Below are positions 1 through 8,068 of a stretch of DNA of 32,871 nucleotides, in pieces. Below the pieces are notes generated by a model. It had not been told where the DNA came from and made no database searches. It saw only the letters and a program-made list of their open reading frames with translations. Positions within the stretch are counted from its first letter, which is position 1. The number at the start of each line of letters is the position of its first letter. The position numbers were made by a program, and so were the translations under genes. Source of the stretch: CAG-170 sp022779365 (GTDB taxonomy: Bacteria; Bacillota; Clostridia; Oscillospirales; Oscillospiraceae); NCBI GenBank assembly GCA_022779365.1, contig JALFSI010000051.1, positions 1 to 32,871 of the forward strand, in the 5' to 3' direction.

Positions 1-100
1 GGCCGTCTGTGTCGGTGTAGCTCGCTGCCAAAACCGACATCGGCAGCAGCGCCGCGACCAGAAGCAGCGCGATGATGGTGGATAAAACTCTGCGTTTCAT
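1..100 (-). CDS. Secreted protein, N-terminal signal peptide only (cut by window edge)
   Basis: The visible 33 residues begin MKRR, continue with a hydrophobic core rich in Ile, Leu, Val and Ala, and reach an Ala-type cleavage site (VLAAS), so this is a Sec signal peptide of an exported protein. The mature part starts SYTDTDG and then leaves the window. That start is compatible with an S-layer-homology (SLH) domain, which often opens with a similar F/Y-x-D motif, but seven residues cannot prove it. The start is fixed by an AGGAGGAA ribosome site just upstream, and a good sigma-A promoter lies at 195-222. It reads in the same direction as the upstream operon but probably has independent expression. 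Function beyond secretion is unknown. Confidence 0.75.
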   Translation of the reverse strand, partial: MKRRVLSTIIALLLVAALLPMSVLAASYTDTDG

Positions 101-194
101 AAGGATTCCTCCTGTAGAAATATATGTTCCGCGGCTCCCCGTGGCAGACTCCGTTAAATTGCCGGAAAAACACGCAAAAAGTATCACTGGATAT

Positions 195-222
195 ATTATA
201 CCATTCACCCAGAAAATTGCAA
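195..222 (-). promoter_or_regulatory. Sigma-A promoter for the secreted-protein gene at the left edge
   Basis: On the minus strand TTGCAA (217-222) is followed after 16 bp by TATAAT (195-200), with an upstream TG making an extended -10. Transcription would start near 188 and give an untranslated leader of about 88 nt before the start codon at 100. I found no terminator hairpin between the upstream gene (ending at 240) and this promoter, so some read-through from the cwlD operon is possible. Confidence 0.7.
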
Positions 223-239
223 TACCTTAATCAAATCAT

Positions 240-860
240 TTATGCGCGCGGCAGGCTCCAGTGGTATTTTGCCGCGAGCAGCCGCATCGCCAGGATCAGC
301 ACAAAGCCGACCGCCATTGCGTAGCCGCCGCCGAGCACGCTCCAGAGAAAATATGTCACCAGCGCGCCGATGAGCGAGGCGCAGGCGTAAAAATGCTTCA
401 TAAAGATGTACGGGCGCTCGCCGGAGAGCAGGTCGCGCAGCACGCCGCCGCCCACGCCGGTGAGCACCGACACAAACAGCACCAGCAGAAGTGAATCCGC
501 TCCCGCCAGCAGCGCGGTCTGCACGCCGTGCACTGTGAACATACCAAGCCCGATGGAATCCGCCAGCAGCATGAAAATTTCAAACCCTCGGTGGTTATCC
601 ACGATCGCGCGGCGCAGCCGCGGCAGAAACAGCAGCAGCGACACGCCGATCGCCGCCAGAATGAACTCCGGCGTCGAGAAGATCGCAGGCGGCGTGCTGC
701 CAAGCGTCACATCGCGCAGGATGCCGCCGCCCACCGCCGTGACCGTGCCCATCATCGCCACGCCGAAAATGTCCATCCCCTTGCGTATGGCAAGCAACGC
801 GCCGGACGCGGCGAACGATACCGTGCCCAGCATCAGCAGAATTTGGTTGAACAGCTCCAT
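240..860 (-). CDS. TRIC-like (UPF0126) membrane protein
   Basis: A 206-residue integral membrane protein with about seven hydrophobic segments, the usual length for the UPF0126/YadS family, whose fold is that of trimeric intracellular cation (TRIC) channels. It consists of two homologous halves, each carrying a glycine-rich turn followed by LRD: GGGILRDVTLG at about residues 44-54 and GGGVLRDLLSG at about 137-147. The kinked glycine helices of this family line a monovalent-cation path, so a potassium or similar channel in the cytoplasmic membrane is the best guess; the physiological role in bacteria is unsettled. The start lies 2 bp after the HD-domain gene stop, so the two are translationally linked. 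It is the last gene of the cwlD-radA unit. Confidence 0.85.
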   Translation of the reverse strand: MELFNQILLMLGTVSFAASGALLAIRKGMDIFGVAMMGTVTAVGGGILRDVTLGSTPPAIFSTPEFILAAIGVSLLLFLPRLRRAIVDNHRGFEIFMLLADSIGLGMFTVHGVQTALLAGADSLLLVLFVSVLTGVGGGVLRDLLSGERPYIFMKHFYACASLIGALVTYFLWSVLGGGYAMAVGFVLILAMRLLAAKYHWSLPRA

Positions 861-862
861 TT

Positions 863-1426
863 TTATTTCCCCGCTGCGATTTTTTCTTCCGTGTCGCGCC
901 GCATCGCCGCGCGCAGCTCCGTAAGGTACGGCGAAAATGCCGCCGCGTCCGCGCCGTAGTTCAGATTCAGCTCATATTCCATCGGCAGCCACGTTGAGAT
1001 CGGCGATTCATTGTGCTGAATGACCGCCTCCAGCTTGTCCAGCGCCTTGTAAAGCTTCGCCTCCGGCGTTTCCAGCGCTGCCATCTCCTCATACAGCGCT
1101 CGCATTTCCGACGCATACGGCTCAGGAAGCTGCGCCACCCACGAGAACAGCACGTCCTCTTCGTGCTGCTCGTCTGCTTCCGTTTTGCGGAACGTCGGAA
1201 TATCGCCCGTGAACGCCTCGCCGAGATCGTGGATCAGGCACATCCGAATGACCTTGTCGATGTCCACGTCCGGGAACTCGTCGTGCACAAAATACGCCAT
1301 CAGCGCGATGCGCCAGCTATGCTCCGCAACGTCCTCTGTGCGCCCCTGCGAGGTCGTGCAGTGGCGCGGCACATCCTTCAGGCGCTCGGCGATGTGCAGC
1401 GTTTCCAGCAGCTTCTGTACTTCCAT
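863..1426 (-). CDS. HD-domain phosphohydrolase (YfbR/HD_3-like)
   Basis: A 187-residue protein with the metal-dependent phosphohydrolase signature: H36 in EDVAEHSWR, the HD pair at 66-67 in CLIHDLGE, and GD at 74-75. This arrangement fits the HD_3 group that includes the 5'-deoxynucleotidase YfbR, so a soluble nucleotide monophosphatase is likely; the substrate cannot be read from sequence. The start chosen (1426) has AAGGAG about 9 bases upstream. A longer reading from 1468 would run back into the end of radA and lacks a good ribosome site. It sits 25 bp after radA and 2 bp before the TRIC-like gene, so it is an internal member of the cwlD-radA operon. Confidence 0.85.
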   Translation of the reverse strand: MEVQKLLETLHIAERLKDVPRHCTTSQGRTEDVAEHSWRIALMAYFVHDEFPDVDIDKVIRMCLIHDLGEAFTGDIPTFRKTEADEQHEEDVLFSWVAQLPEPYASEMRALYEEMAALETPEAKLYKALDKLEAVIQHNESPISTWLPMEYELNLNYGADAAAFSPYLTELRAAMRRDTEEKIAAGK

Positions 1427-1451
1427 GATATTTGTCTCCTTAGAGTGTACT

Positions 1452-2804
1452 TTAGAGTGTAAATTCAATGGCTTCGCGGATATTCCGCACGCGGTACAGC
1501 TCCATGCCCTCCGGCGTGCGCACGTTCTGCGTTCCGTGGCGCGGGATGATGGCGCGTGTAAAGCCGTTGCGCGCGGCTTCTGCCAGACGCTGCTCCAGCG
1601 CCGTTACGGCGCGCACCTCGCCGGTCAGTCCTACTTCACCGATCGCCGCCAGACCGTCGTCTAACGCCGTGTCGCGGAAGCTGGACGCGACTGCCAGCAC
1701 CATCGCCAGATCCGCCGCCGGCTCGTCCAGCCGCAGCCCGCCGATGATGTTGATGTACGCGTCGCAATTGCCGAGATTCAAGCCCCCGCGCTTTTCCAGC
1801 ACCGCCAGCAGCAGATTCGCGCGGTTATAGTCAAAGCCCTCCGTCGTGCGGCGCGGCACGTTCAGAACGCTCCGCGCGACGAGCGCCTGCACCTCGGCAA
1901 GCACCGGGCGCGTGCCCTCGATCGTGCAGGCGACGCACGTCCCCGGCGCACCCTTGGGGCGTCCCGAGAGCAGCATCGCCGAGGGGTTCGGCACTTCGAT
2001 CAGCCCCTGTTCTCCCATCTCAAATACGCCGATCTCATTCGTCGAGCCAAAGCGGTTTTTGGCAGCACGCAAAATGCGGTAGCTGCCCGCACGCTCGCCC
2101 TCAAAATACAGCACGCAGTCCACCATGTGCTCGAGCACCTTCGGACCGGCGATCGCCCCTTCTTTATTGACGTGCCCTACGACGAACACCGTCTTGCCGC
2201 TGCCCTTGGCAAGGTCCATCAGCGCCATCGTGCACGCCTTGACCTGCGAGATCGTGCCGGGTGCGGACGTATTTTCGGGGTCGTAAAGCGTCTGGATCGA
2301 GTCGGCGATGACGATGTCCGGCTGAAGCTCGCGCACGGTCTCCAGCACTGCGCCGATGTCCGTCTCGGCGTAGACGAGCAGATTTTCCGTCTGCACGCCC
2401 AGCCGCGCCGCGCGCAGCTTGATCTGCTGCTCACTCTCTTCGCCGGATACATATAACACGCTCTGCGTCCTGCCGAGCTCCGCGCAGATTTGCAGCAGCA
2501 GCGTCGATTTGCCGATGCCCGGCGCGCCGCCGACCAGTACGAGCGACCCTGTCACCGCGCCGCCGCCGAGCACGCGGTCAAGCTCCTTCATGCCGGTGGA
2601 AAAGCGAATTTCTTCGCTGCCGTCTACCTCCGAGAGCCTGCGCGGGCGGCTGCGCCCGGTCGTACGCGCTGCGGCGGTCTTTGCCGCCGGTTTGTCCTCA
2701 AACTCCACGATGGAGTTCCACGCGCCGCACGCGGGGCACTGCCCCTGCCAGCGCGGCGTCTCGTTGCCGCAGTTTTTGCAGTAAAAAACCGTTTTAGACT
2801 TCAT
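1452..2804 (-). CDS. radA: DNA repair protein RadA
   Basis: A 450-residue RadA/Sms, the DnaB-like ATPase helicase that promotes branch migration during homologous recombination. Visible parts in order: an N-terminal C4 zinc finger (C9, C12, C23, C26), a RecA-like ATPase core with Walker A GGAPGIGKS at about 92-100, the RadA-specific KNRFG motif, and a C-terminal Lon-protease-like domain. The length is typical. The start at 2804 was preferred because GAGGGG lies 7 bases upstream; the ATG two codons earlier (2810) is too close to that site. The first 11 bases overlap the end of cwlD, indicating translational coupling. An upstream extension to 2951 is only the open frame under cwlD. Confidence 0.96.
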   Translation of the reverse strand: MKSKTVFYCKNCGNETPRWQGQCPACGAWNSIVEFEDKPAAKTAAARTTGRSRPRRLSEVDGSEEIRFSTGMKELDRVLGGGAVTGSLVLVGGAPGIGKSTLLLQICAELGRTQSVLYVSGEESEQQIKLRAARLGVQTENLLVYAETDIGAVLETVRELQPDIVIADSIQTLYDPENTSAPGTISQVKACTMALMDLAKGSGKTVFVVGHVNKEGAIAGPKVLEHMVDCVLYFEGERAGSYRILRAAKNRFGSTNEIGVFEMGEQGLIEVPNPSAMLLSGRPKGAPGTCVACTIEGTRPVLAEVQALVARSVLNVPRRTTEGFDYNRANLLLAVLEKRGGLNLGNCDAYINIIGGLRLDEPAADLAMVLAVASSFRDTALDDGLAAIGEVGLTGEVRAVTALEQRLAEAARNGFTRAIIPRHGTQNVRTPEGMELYRVRNIREAIEFTL

Positions 2805-3510
2805 TTGCATTCCCCTCTTCCGCAAGATAGCCGCACAGCGCGCCGCAGATGGCGGTCGTGAGCTTTTTCTGCCAGCCGTCCTCCTGTAGCCGCGCCGCCT
2901 CCTGCGCGTTGGATAAAAACCCGCACTCAACCAAAATGCCCGTGCAGGCAATGTTCTGCATTAGGTATACCGACTCCGCGGGCTTGCATTTGCGCCCGTT
3001 TTCCGGCTCGACGGCACTGCGCAGCAGTTCCTGCACCCGCGCGGCAAGCGCGTCGCTCCCCTCCGTCGGCGCGTAAAAGACCTGCGCGCCGTGATATTTC
3101 GTCTGCGGGAAAAAATTCTGGTGGATGCTCAGCAGCAGCGCCCCCGGCGTCTCATTTACCGCGCGCACGCGGTTTTGCAGGTCTGAGCGCTTCTTTTCTG
3201 CGACCGAGCCGCTGCCGGGCGAGTAGACGGACGTGTCCGTCTCGCGGATCATCCTCGTCCGCACGCCGCAGAACGTCAGCAGGTCGCGCGCGCGCAAAGC
3301 GATCTGCAAGTTGATCTCGCTCTCCAGCGCGCCATCCGCGCTGACCGCGCCGCCGTCCTCTCCGCCGTGACCCGCGTCAATGACCACGCACACATCCTGT
3401 GCGCCGCCAAGCGCCTCCCGCGCGCCGCCGCGCAGCACGCCGAGCACGCACACATACACCAGGCACGCGCCCAGCAGCGCCGCCAGCACCCGATTTCTGC
3501 CATACTGCAC
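2794..3510 (-). CDS. cwlD: N-acetylmuramoyl-L-alanine amidase, CwlD type
   Basis: A 238-residue membrane-anchored or secreted amidase. An N-terminal hydrophobic segment (about residues 8-26) is followed by an Amidase_3 domain with zinc ligands H48 (DAGHGGEDGG), E63 and H130 (SIHQNFF), and the catalytic Glu near 195 in VECGFLSN. Amidase_3 enzymes cut the muramic acid-L-Ala bond. The short size and lack of a wall-binding domain match CwlD, which makes the first cut in forming muramic delta-lactam of spore cortex, so spore formation is implied. Translation starts at GTG (3510) with GAGGTGA about 6 bases upstream. It is the first gene of a unit with radA, the HD gene and the TRIC-like gene; a promoter candidate is at 3648-3676. 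Confidence 0.87.
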   Translation of the reverse strand: MQYGRNRVLAALLGACLVYVCVLGVLRGGAREALGGAQDVCVVIDAGHGGEDGGAVSADGALESEINLQIALRARDLLTFCGVRTRMIRETDTSVYSPGSGSVAEKKRSDLQNRVRAVNETPGALLLSIHQNFFPQTKYHGAQVFYAPTEGSDALAARVQELLRSAVEPENGRKCKPAESVYLMQNIACTGILVECGFLSNAQEAARLQEDGWQKKLTTAICGALCGYLAEEGNANEV

Positions 3511-3647
3511 CGCCCATCACCTCGGAAAAGCCTATGCGCCGCGCGGCTCTGCTATCCGGCAAAATTTCAAATTTGTTCGGCGCGGCGCGCAGCGAAAAAC
3601 GGTTCGCGCGTTCACCGTAATCATAACGAAACCGTGCGGCGGCGGAA

Positions 3648-3676
3648 GTTATTCACACTGTCAACAGATTTGTCAA
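3648..3676 (-). promoter_or_regulatory. Candidate promoter for the cwlD-radA operon
   Basis: On the minus strand TTGACA (3671-3676) is separated by 17 bp from AATAAC (3648-3653), a perfect -35 with a 4/6 match at -10. A second TTGACA lies 12 bp further downstream. The leader would be about 130 nt. If cwlD is sporulation-controlled a sigma-E or sigma-G promoter would be expected instead; I did not find a convincing one, so the assignment is tentative. Confidence 0.4.
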
Positions 3677-3814
3677 CAGCCTGTGCCGCCTGCACTGCCT
3701 GCGATTCGCCCAAAATAGGAGAAAAATAACAAATCCGCAAACGGAAAACTTTCACGCATGAGTGCCTGAAATTAGTTTACATAACGCAATTTCCTGAAGG
3801 ATTACCGCCGCCGG

Positions 3815-3832
3815 ACTTTTTTTTAAAAAAGT
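3815..3832 (-). terminator. Weak terminator-like AT palindrome after tsaD
   Basis: ACT8A6GT forms a self-complementary run about 15 bases past the tsaD stop. The stem is almost wholly A-U and is not followed by a U tract on the minus strand, so termination here is doubtful; it is the only hairpin-like element between tsaD and the cwlD promoter. Confidence 0.25.
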
Positions 3833-3846
3833 TGGACAAGCGGTAC

Positions 3847-4857
3847 TCAGCCCAGCTCAATGGAACGCGTGGCGTAGGCGTTCAGATCCTGACCCGCGCG
3901 CGTGCCCGCGAGAAATTCGTAGTAGCCCTGTGCGCCGATCATCGCGCCGTTGTCGCCGCAAAGCGACAGCGGCGGCGTATACAGCGCTGCGCCGTGCTTG
4001 CGGCATTGCGCCTCGAAATCGCGCCGGATGCGCGAATTGGCCGCCACGCCGCCCGCGATGGCGAGCTTTTGATAGCCTGTCTGCCGCAGCGCCTGCATCG
4101 TGCGCGGCACGAGCGTCTGGCTGACCGCGCACGAAAACGACGCGCACAGCGACGGCACGTCGATCGTCTCGCCCTTCTGCTCGGCGTTGTGGATGAGGTT
4201 GATCGCCGCTGTTTTCAGCCCCGAAAACGACATATCCAGCTCGTGCCCCGCCACATGACCCACTGGCAGCGGGTATTTTTCATCATCGCCCGCCTGCGCA
4301 GCCTTGTCCAGCGCTGCCCCGCCGGGATATGGCATCCCGAGCACACGCGCCACCTTGTCGAAGCACTCCCCCGCCGCGTCGTCGCGCGTCGCGCCGAGAA
4401 TTTTGAAGGTCGTGTAGTCCCGCACGTCCACGATCAGGCTGTGCCCGCCGGATACGACGAGGCACACGAACGGCGGCTCTAAGTCCGGGTACGCCAGATA
4501 ATTTGCCGCGATGTGCCCGCGGATATGGTGCACTGGCACGAGCGGCAGCCCCAGCGCGAGCGCCGCCGCCTTGGCAAAATTCACGCCCACCAGCACCGCG
4601 CCGATGAGCCCCGGCGCATACGTCACCGCCACCGCGTCTAGGTCATCGCGCGTGAGGTTCGCCTTGACGAGCGCCTCGTCCGCCAGCGCGTAGATCGACT
4701 CGATGTGCTTGCGCGAGGCGATCTCCGGCACAACGCCGCCGTACAGCCGGTGCAGCGCCACCTGCGAGTGGATGCAGTCCGCCAAAATCTCCCGCCCGTC
4801 GCGCACGATGGCGACCGCCGTTTCGTCGCAGGAGGATTCGATCGCTAAAATATTCAT
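3847..4857 (-). CDS. tsaD: tRNA threonylcarbamoyladenosine synthesis protein TsaD
   Basis: A 336-residue ASKHA-fold ATPase of the Kae1/TsaD/YgjD family. With TsaB and TsaE it transfers threonylcarbamoyl to A37 of ANN-decoding tRNAs. Diagnostic features are the N-terminal MNILAIESSCDETA phosphate loop, the metal site H111-x3-H115 in HHIRGH, and glycine motifs such as VSGGHS and AGGVAANS. The start at 4857 has GGAG 8 bases upstream and overlaps the rimI stop as ATGA; a GTG three codons earlier sits inside that ribosome site and is unlikely. It is the last gene of polA-rimI-tsaD. tsaB and tsaE are not in the window and must be elsewhere. Confidence 0.96.
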   Translation of the reverse strand: MNILAIESSCDETAVAIVRDGREILADCIHSQVALHRLYGGVVPEIASRKHIESIYALADEALVKANLTRDDLDAVAVTYAPGLIGAVLVGVNFAKAAALALGLPLVPVHHIRGHIAANYLAYPDLEPPFVCLVVSGGHSLIVDVRDYTTFKILGATRDDAAGECFDKVARVLGMPYPGGAALDKAAQAGDDEKYPLPVGHVAGHELDMSFSGLKTAAINLIHNAEQKGETIDVPSLCASFSCAVSQTLVPRTMQALRQTGYQKLAIAGGVAANSRIRRDFEAQCRKHGAALYTPPLSLCGDNGAMIGAQGYYEFLAGTRAGQDLNAYATRSIELG

Positions 4858-5303
4858 AATTCCCACTCCTTTTTGAGGATCAGTGCGTCCTCTTTGGGAT
4901 GAAAGTAGTAATTTTTTCGCCGTCCTGCCTGTCGGAAGCCCGCCTGCGTATACAGTCGGATGGCAGGGGCGTTCCCCGCGCGGACCTCCAGAGTCAGCGA
5001 ACGAACGCCGTTTTCCCGCAGCGCCGCCTCCAGCGCCCGCAAAAGCGCCTGCGCCACGCCCTGCCGCCGCGCGTCGGGGCGGACGGCGAGGTTCATCATG
5101 TCCGCCTCATCCGGCACGCTCTGGCTGCCGATGTAGCCCAGCAGCCCCGCCGCGTCCCGCGCCACCAGCCACAGGCTGAGCGGATTTTCGAGCTCCGACG
5201 CGACGGACGCTTCGCTCCACGGGTCGGAAAAACAGACCGCTTCCAGCGCCGCGATCTCCGCCACGTCCGCCGCCGTCATCCGCGAAATTTCAAGCTCTCT
5301 CAT
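4854..5303 (-). CDS. rimI: Ribosomal protein S18 alanine N-acetyltransferase (RimI)
   Basis: A 149-residue single-domain GNAT acetyltransferase. The acetyl-CoA loop is at about residues 78-90 (RPDARRQGVAQALL), followed by the LEVRAGNAPAIRLY motif typical of RimI, and a C-terminal Tyr-rich segment (KNYYFH) that contributes the catalytic tyrosine. RimI acetylates the N-terminal alanine of S18. In Firmicutes rimI commonly lies with tsa genes, and here it directly precedes tsaD. Both ends overlap neighbours by 4 bp (ATGA): its start with the polA stop, its stop with the tsaD start. It has no strong ribosome site of its own, so translation is probably coupled to polA. Confidence 0.92.
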   Translation of the reverse strand: MRELEISRMTAADVAEIAALEAVCFSDPWSEASVASELENPLSLWLVARDAAGLLGYIGSQSVPDEADMMNLAVRPDARRQGVAQALLRALEAALRENGVRSLTLEVRAGNAPAIRLYTQAGFRQAGRRKNYYFHPKEDALILKKEWEL

Positions 5304-7906
5304 TTTGCATCATACCAGCTCGCGCCCGTTTTTGCCTCCGCCACCAGCGGCACGGAAAGCTGCACGGCATTTTGCATCTGCTCTGTCATCAGGCTCGTGA
5401 CAAGCTGCGCCTGCTGCATCGGGCACTCGACGATCAGCTCGTCGTGCACCTGCAGCAGCAGCCGCGCCTCGCGCGCCTGCTCGCGCAGCGCCGCGTCCAC
5501 ACGCAGCATGGCGATCTTGATAATGTCCGCCGCCGTGCCCTGAATGGGCGTGTTGAGCGCCACGCGCTCGCCGAACGAGCGGATATTATAGTTGCTGCTC
5601 TTGAGCTCCGGCAGCATACGGCGGCGACCGAAGAGCGTCGTCACATAGCCGTCGCGCTTCGCCTGCGCCACAATATCGTGCATATACGCGCGCACGCCCG
5701 AGAAATTCTCAAGGTAGGCGTCGATATACTCCTTTGCCTCCCGGCGGCTGACACCGATGTCCTCCGCCAGCGAGAACTCCGAAATGCCGTACACGATGCC
5801 GAAGTTGACTGCCTTTGCGTGCCGGCGCATGAGCGGCGTCACGTCCTCCGGGCGCACGCCAAATACCTGCGCCGCCGTTGTCGTGTGGATGTCCTGCCCG
5901 GTGCGGAACGCCTCCTGCATCCGCGCGTCCTGCGCAACGTGCGCCAGCACGCGCAGCTCGATCTGGCTGTAGTCCGCGTCCACGAATACGCAGCCCTCGC
6001 ACGGTACGAACATCCGGCGAATTTGACTGCCGAGGTCGGTGCGCACGGGGATGTTCTGCAAATTCGGCTCGGTGGACGACAGCCGCCCTGTGGCGGTGAT
6101 CATATTTTGGAACGTCGTGTGGATGCGCCCGTCATCCGCGATCTGCTTAACCAGCCCGTCGGCATACGTCGATTTGAGCTTGGTGAGCGTGCGGTAGTCC
6201 AGAATGGACGCGACGATCGGGTGCTTCGCGCGCAGCTTTTCCAGCACCTCGGCGTCGGTCGAGTAGCCGCGCTTGGTCTTTTTGACCGGCGGCAGCTCGA
6301 GCTTTTCAAACAGAATATGCCCAAGCGCCTGCGTGGAATTGATGTTAAATTCCTCCCCAGCGTAGGCGTAGATGGCGTCCTGCGCCTGCGCGATGCCGCT
6401 TTCCAGCTGGTTTCCGAACGCGATGAGTGCGAACTGATCGACGAGCACGCCCGCCGCCTCCATCCGCGCGAGCACCGCGCACAGCGGCAGCTCGATGTCA
6501 AAATACAGCCGCTCCATGCCGTTTTCCAGCAGCTTTTCGTGCAGCACGCCGTAAAGCGCCTCCACGGCGGCGCACTCGGAAAGCCGCGCGCCGAGCGCTG
6601 CCGCGTCCTCGCCGCACTCAGCCGCGTCCGGGCGGGCGATCGTGCAGGCGAGATATTCCGTTGCCAGCCGGTCGAGGTCGTACTTGCCCTGCGTGGCGTC
6701 TAAAATATACGCCGCCAGTGCGGTGTCGAAAATAAATCCGTCGGCGGGCAGCCCGCGCTCCAACAGCGCGCGCTGAAGGGGCTTACAGTCGTGCGTCACC
6801 TTTTTGACGGACGCACCGAATACGGTTGACATAAATTCATTGTCCGCTGCCGCGTTCCCTGTAAAGTAATATCCGTTCTCCCCGATCGTAACGGCGATTT
6901 CAGTCAAATCACTGTTGGTGATAACATTGACATAATCCTGCTTTGCAAACTCTGCCGCCAGCTCGCGCGCCCGTGCGGTATCTGTCACAAGCTCACTCGT
7001 ACACACACGCTCCACGCGCTCCGTCGGCGCATTTTTCTGCGGCGCGTGCAGCCCGTAGCGCGCGATCAGGCGCGTAAATTCCAGCCGCAGAAACAGCTCG
7101 TACAGCGCGCCCTCGTCAGGCGGCTGGATGAGATTTCCCTCCGGCGTAAAGTCGATGGGCGCTTCGCAGCGGATCGTCGCCAGCTCGTAGGAAAGATAGG
7201 CGTTTTCGCGGTCCGCGATGAGCTTTTTGCGCACGGATTCGCGGATGTCGTCCAGATGCGCGTATACGCCGTCCAGCGTGCCGTATTCCAGCAGCAGCGA
7301 CGTCGCCGTTTTCTGTCCCACGCCCGCAACGCCCGGGATATTATCGGAGCTGTCGCCCATCAGACTCTTGAGGTCGATGAGGCGCAGCGGCGCAAAGCCG
7401 TATTCGTCGCGGAACACCTGTTCGTCATACAGCGTCGCCGCCGTCTGCCTGCCGCGCGTGGCTACGAGCTTTACACAGACGTGTTCGTCGATGAGCTGTA
7501 AGCTGTCGCGGTCGCCGGTGACGATCACGCAGTCCCAGCCTGCCGCGCCGCATCTCCTGCCCACCGTGCCAATCACATCGTCCGCCTCCCAGCCCTCGCA
7601 GGCGTAGATGGGGATGTTCATCGCGCGCAGCACGTCCTTTATCAGCGGCATCTGCATTGCCAGCTCCTCCGGCATGGGGTGGCGCGTCGCCTTATAGCCG
7701 TCGTAGCGCAGATGGCGGAACGTGGGCGCTTTTAAGTCAAAGGCGACGCACAGCGCGTCCGGGTGCTCCTCACTGCGGAGCTTTTCCAGAATATTCAGAA
7801 AGCCGTAGATCGCGTTTGTAAACAGCCCGTCCTTTGTGGTGAGCAGGCGCACGCCGTAAAACGCGCGGTTTATGACGCTGTTGCCGTCCAAAATCATCAA
7901 TTTCAT
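5300..7906 (-). CDS. polA: DNA polymerase I
   Basis: An 868-residue family-A polymerase for Okazaki-fragment processing and repair synthesis. Domains in order: 5'-3' exonuclease (about 1-290, opening MKLMILDGNSVINRAF), a degenerate 3'-5' exonuclease-like domain (about 310-480), and the polymerase domain (about 490-868). Motif A (DADYSQIELR, near 641), motif B (RRHAKAVNFGIVYG, near 693) and motif C (VHDELIVE, near 819) are intact. In the middle domain the DxE proofreading motif is replaced by NSDLTEI, so proofreading is probably lost, as in other Firmicute PolA. The start at 7906 is preceded by AAGGGG and matches the family N-terminus; an upstream in-frame start would lie inside the promoter. 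First gene of polA-rimI-tsaD. Confidence 0.97.
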   Translation of the reverse strand: MKLMILDGNSVINRAFYGVRLLTTKDGLFTNAIYGFLNILEKLRSEEHPDALCVAFDLKAPTFRHLRYDGYKATRHPMPEELAMQMPLIKDVLRAMNIPIYACEGWEADDVIGTVGRRCGAAGWDCVIVTGDRDSLQLIDEHVCVKLVATRGRQTAATLYDEQVFRDEYGFAPLRLIDLKSLMGDSSDNIPGVAGVGQKTATSLLLEYGTLDGVYAHLDDIRESVRKKLIADRENAYLSYELATIRCEAPIDFTPEGNLIQPPDEGALYELFLRLEFTRLIARYGLHAPQKNAPTERVERVCTSELVTDTARARELAAEFAKQDYVNVITNSDLTEIAVTIGENGYYFTGNAAADNEFMSTVFGASVKKVTHDCKPLQRALLERGLPADGFIFDTALAAYILDATQGKYDLDRLATEYLACTIARPDAAECGEDAAALGARLSECAAVEALYGVLHEKLLENGMERLYFDIELPLCAVLARMEAAGVLVDQFALIAFGNQLESGIAQAQDAIYAYAGEEFNINSTQALGHILFEKLELPPVKKTKRGYSTDAEVLEKLRAKHPIVASILDYRTLTKLKSTYADGLVKQIADDGRIHTTFQNMITATGRLSSTEPNLQNIPVRTDLGSQIRRMFVPCEGCVFVDADYSQIELRVLAHVAQDARMQEAFRTGQDIHTTTAAQVFGVRPEDVTPLMRRHAKAVNFGIVYGISEFSLAEDIGVSRREAKEYIDAYLENFSGVRAYMHDIVAQAKRDGYVTTLFGRRRMLPELKSSNYNIRSFGERVALNTPIQGTAADIIKIAMLRVDAALREQAREARLLLQVHDELIVECPMQQAQLVTSLMTEQMQNAVQLSVPLVAEAKTGASWYDAK

Positions 7907-7934
7907 GGAGAAAACCCCTTTCTTCACAGCGTAT

Positions 7935-7963
7935 AGTCTACCACAAACCGCGCGTGCTTTCAA
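7935..7963 (-). promoter_or_regulatory. Sigma-A promoter for polA-rimI-tsaD
   Basis: On the minus strand TTGAAA (7958-7963), a 17-bp spacer and TAGACT (7935-7940), the latter preceded by TGG as an extended -10. The predicted start near 7928 gives a leader of about 22 nt carrying AAGGGG before the polA ATG at 7906. Its position shows that the in-frame codons upstream of 7906 are not translated. Confidence 0.75.
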
Positions 7964-8014
7964 CTCGCGCGGCGGCGGAAAGTTCACGAATTGTTTTCAT
8001 AGTTTTACTGGCGT

Positions 8015-8037
8015 TTTTACCGGTTTTCTGGTAAAAT
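8015..8037 (+). promoter_or_regulatory. Extended -10 promoter inside an inverted repeat, upstream of the DUF1538 gene
   Basis: TGGTAAAAT ends at 8037 and is an extended -10 (TG-n-TAAAAT, hexamer 8032-8037); there is no good -35 at 17 bp (TGGCGT). The same bases are the right arm of an inverted repeat, TTTTACC (8015-8021) and GGTAAAA (8030-8036), which could be an operator covering the -10. The first in-frame ATG (8036) overlaps this -10, so it would not be in the transcript. Confidence 0.5.
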
Positions 8038-8068
8038 GAAGGAAAGAAATCGGAAAGGAAGAAGTGGT

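Larger units (their letters stand above)
3511..3846. other. Intergenic region tsaD-cwlD (336 bp)
   Basis: No convincing gene is seen here. The region holds a candidate promoter for cwlD (3648-3676), a tandem repeat TGTCAACAG (3659-3667 and 3671-3679, 12-bp period) that supplies two successive TTGACA -35 options on the minus strand, and an AT palindrome after tsaD (3815-3832). TTATTCACA at 3649-3657 fits the relaxed DnaA-box consensus but stands alone. The stretch 3690-3810 shows nothing recognisable. Confidence 0.5.

Noticed and set aside
1..100. Firm SLH-domain call for the partial secreted protein
   Set aside because: Only seven residues of the mature protein are visible; the similarity is suggestive at most.
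2805..2951. N-terminal extension of RadA
   Set aside because: It would overlap cwlD by about 150 bp, is Arg-rich and not part of the RadA family; the zinc-finger start at 2804 has a ribosome site.
3649..3657. TTATTCACA as a DnaA box or replication origin
   Set aside because: A single box without a cluster, AT-rich unwinding zone or dnaA/dnaN neighbours; it also overlaps a more convincing promoter element.
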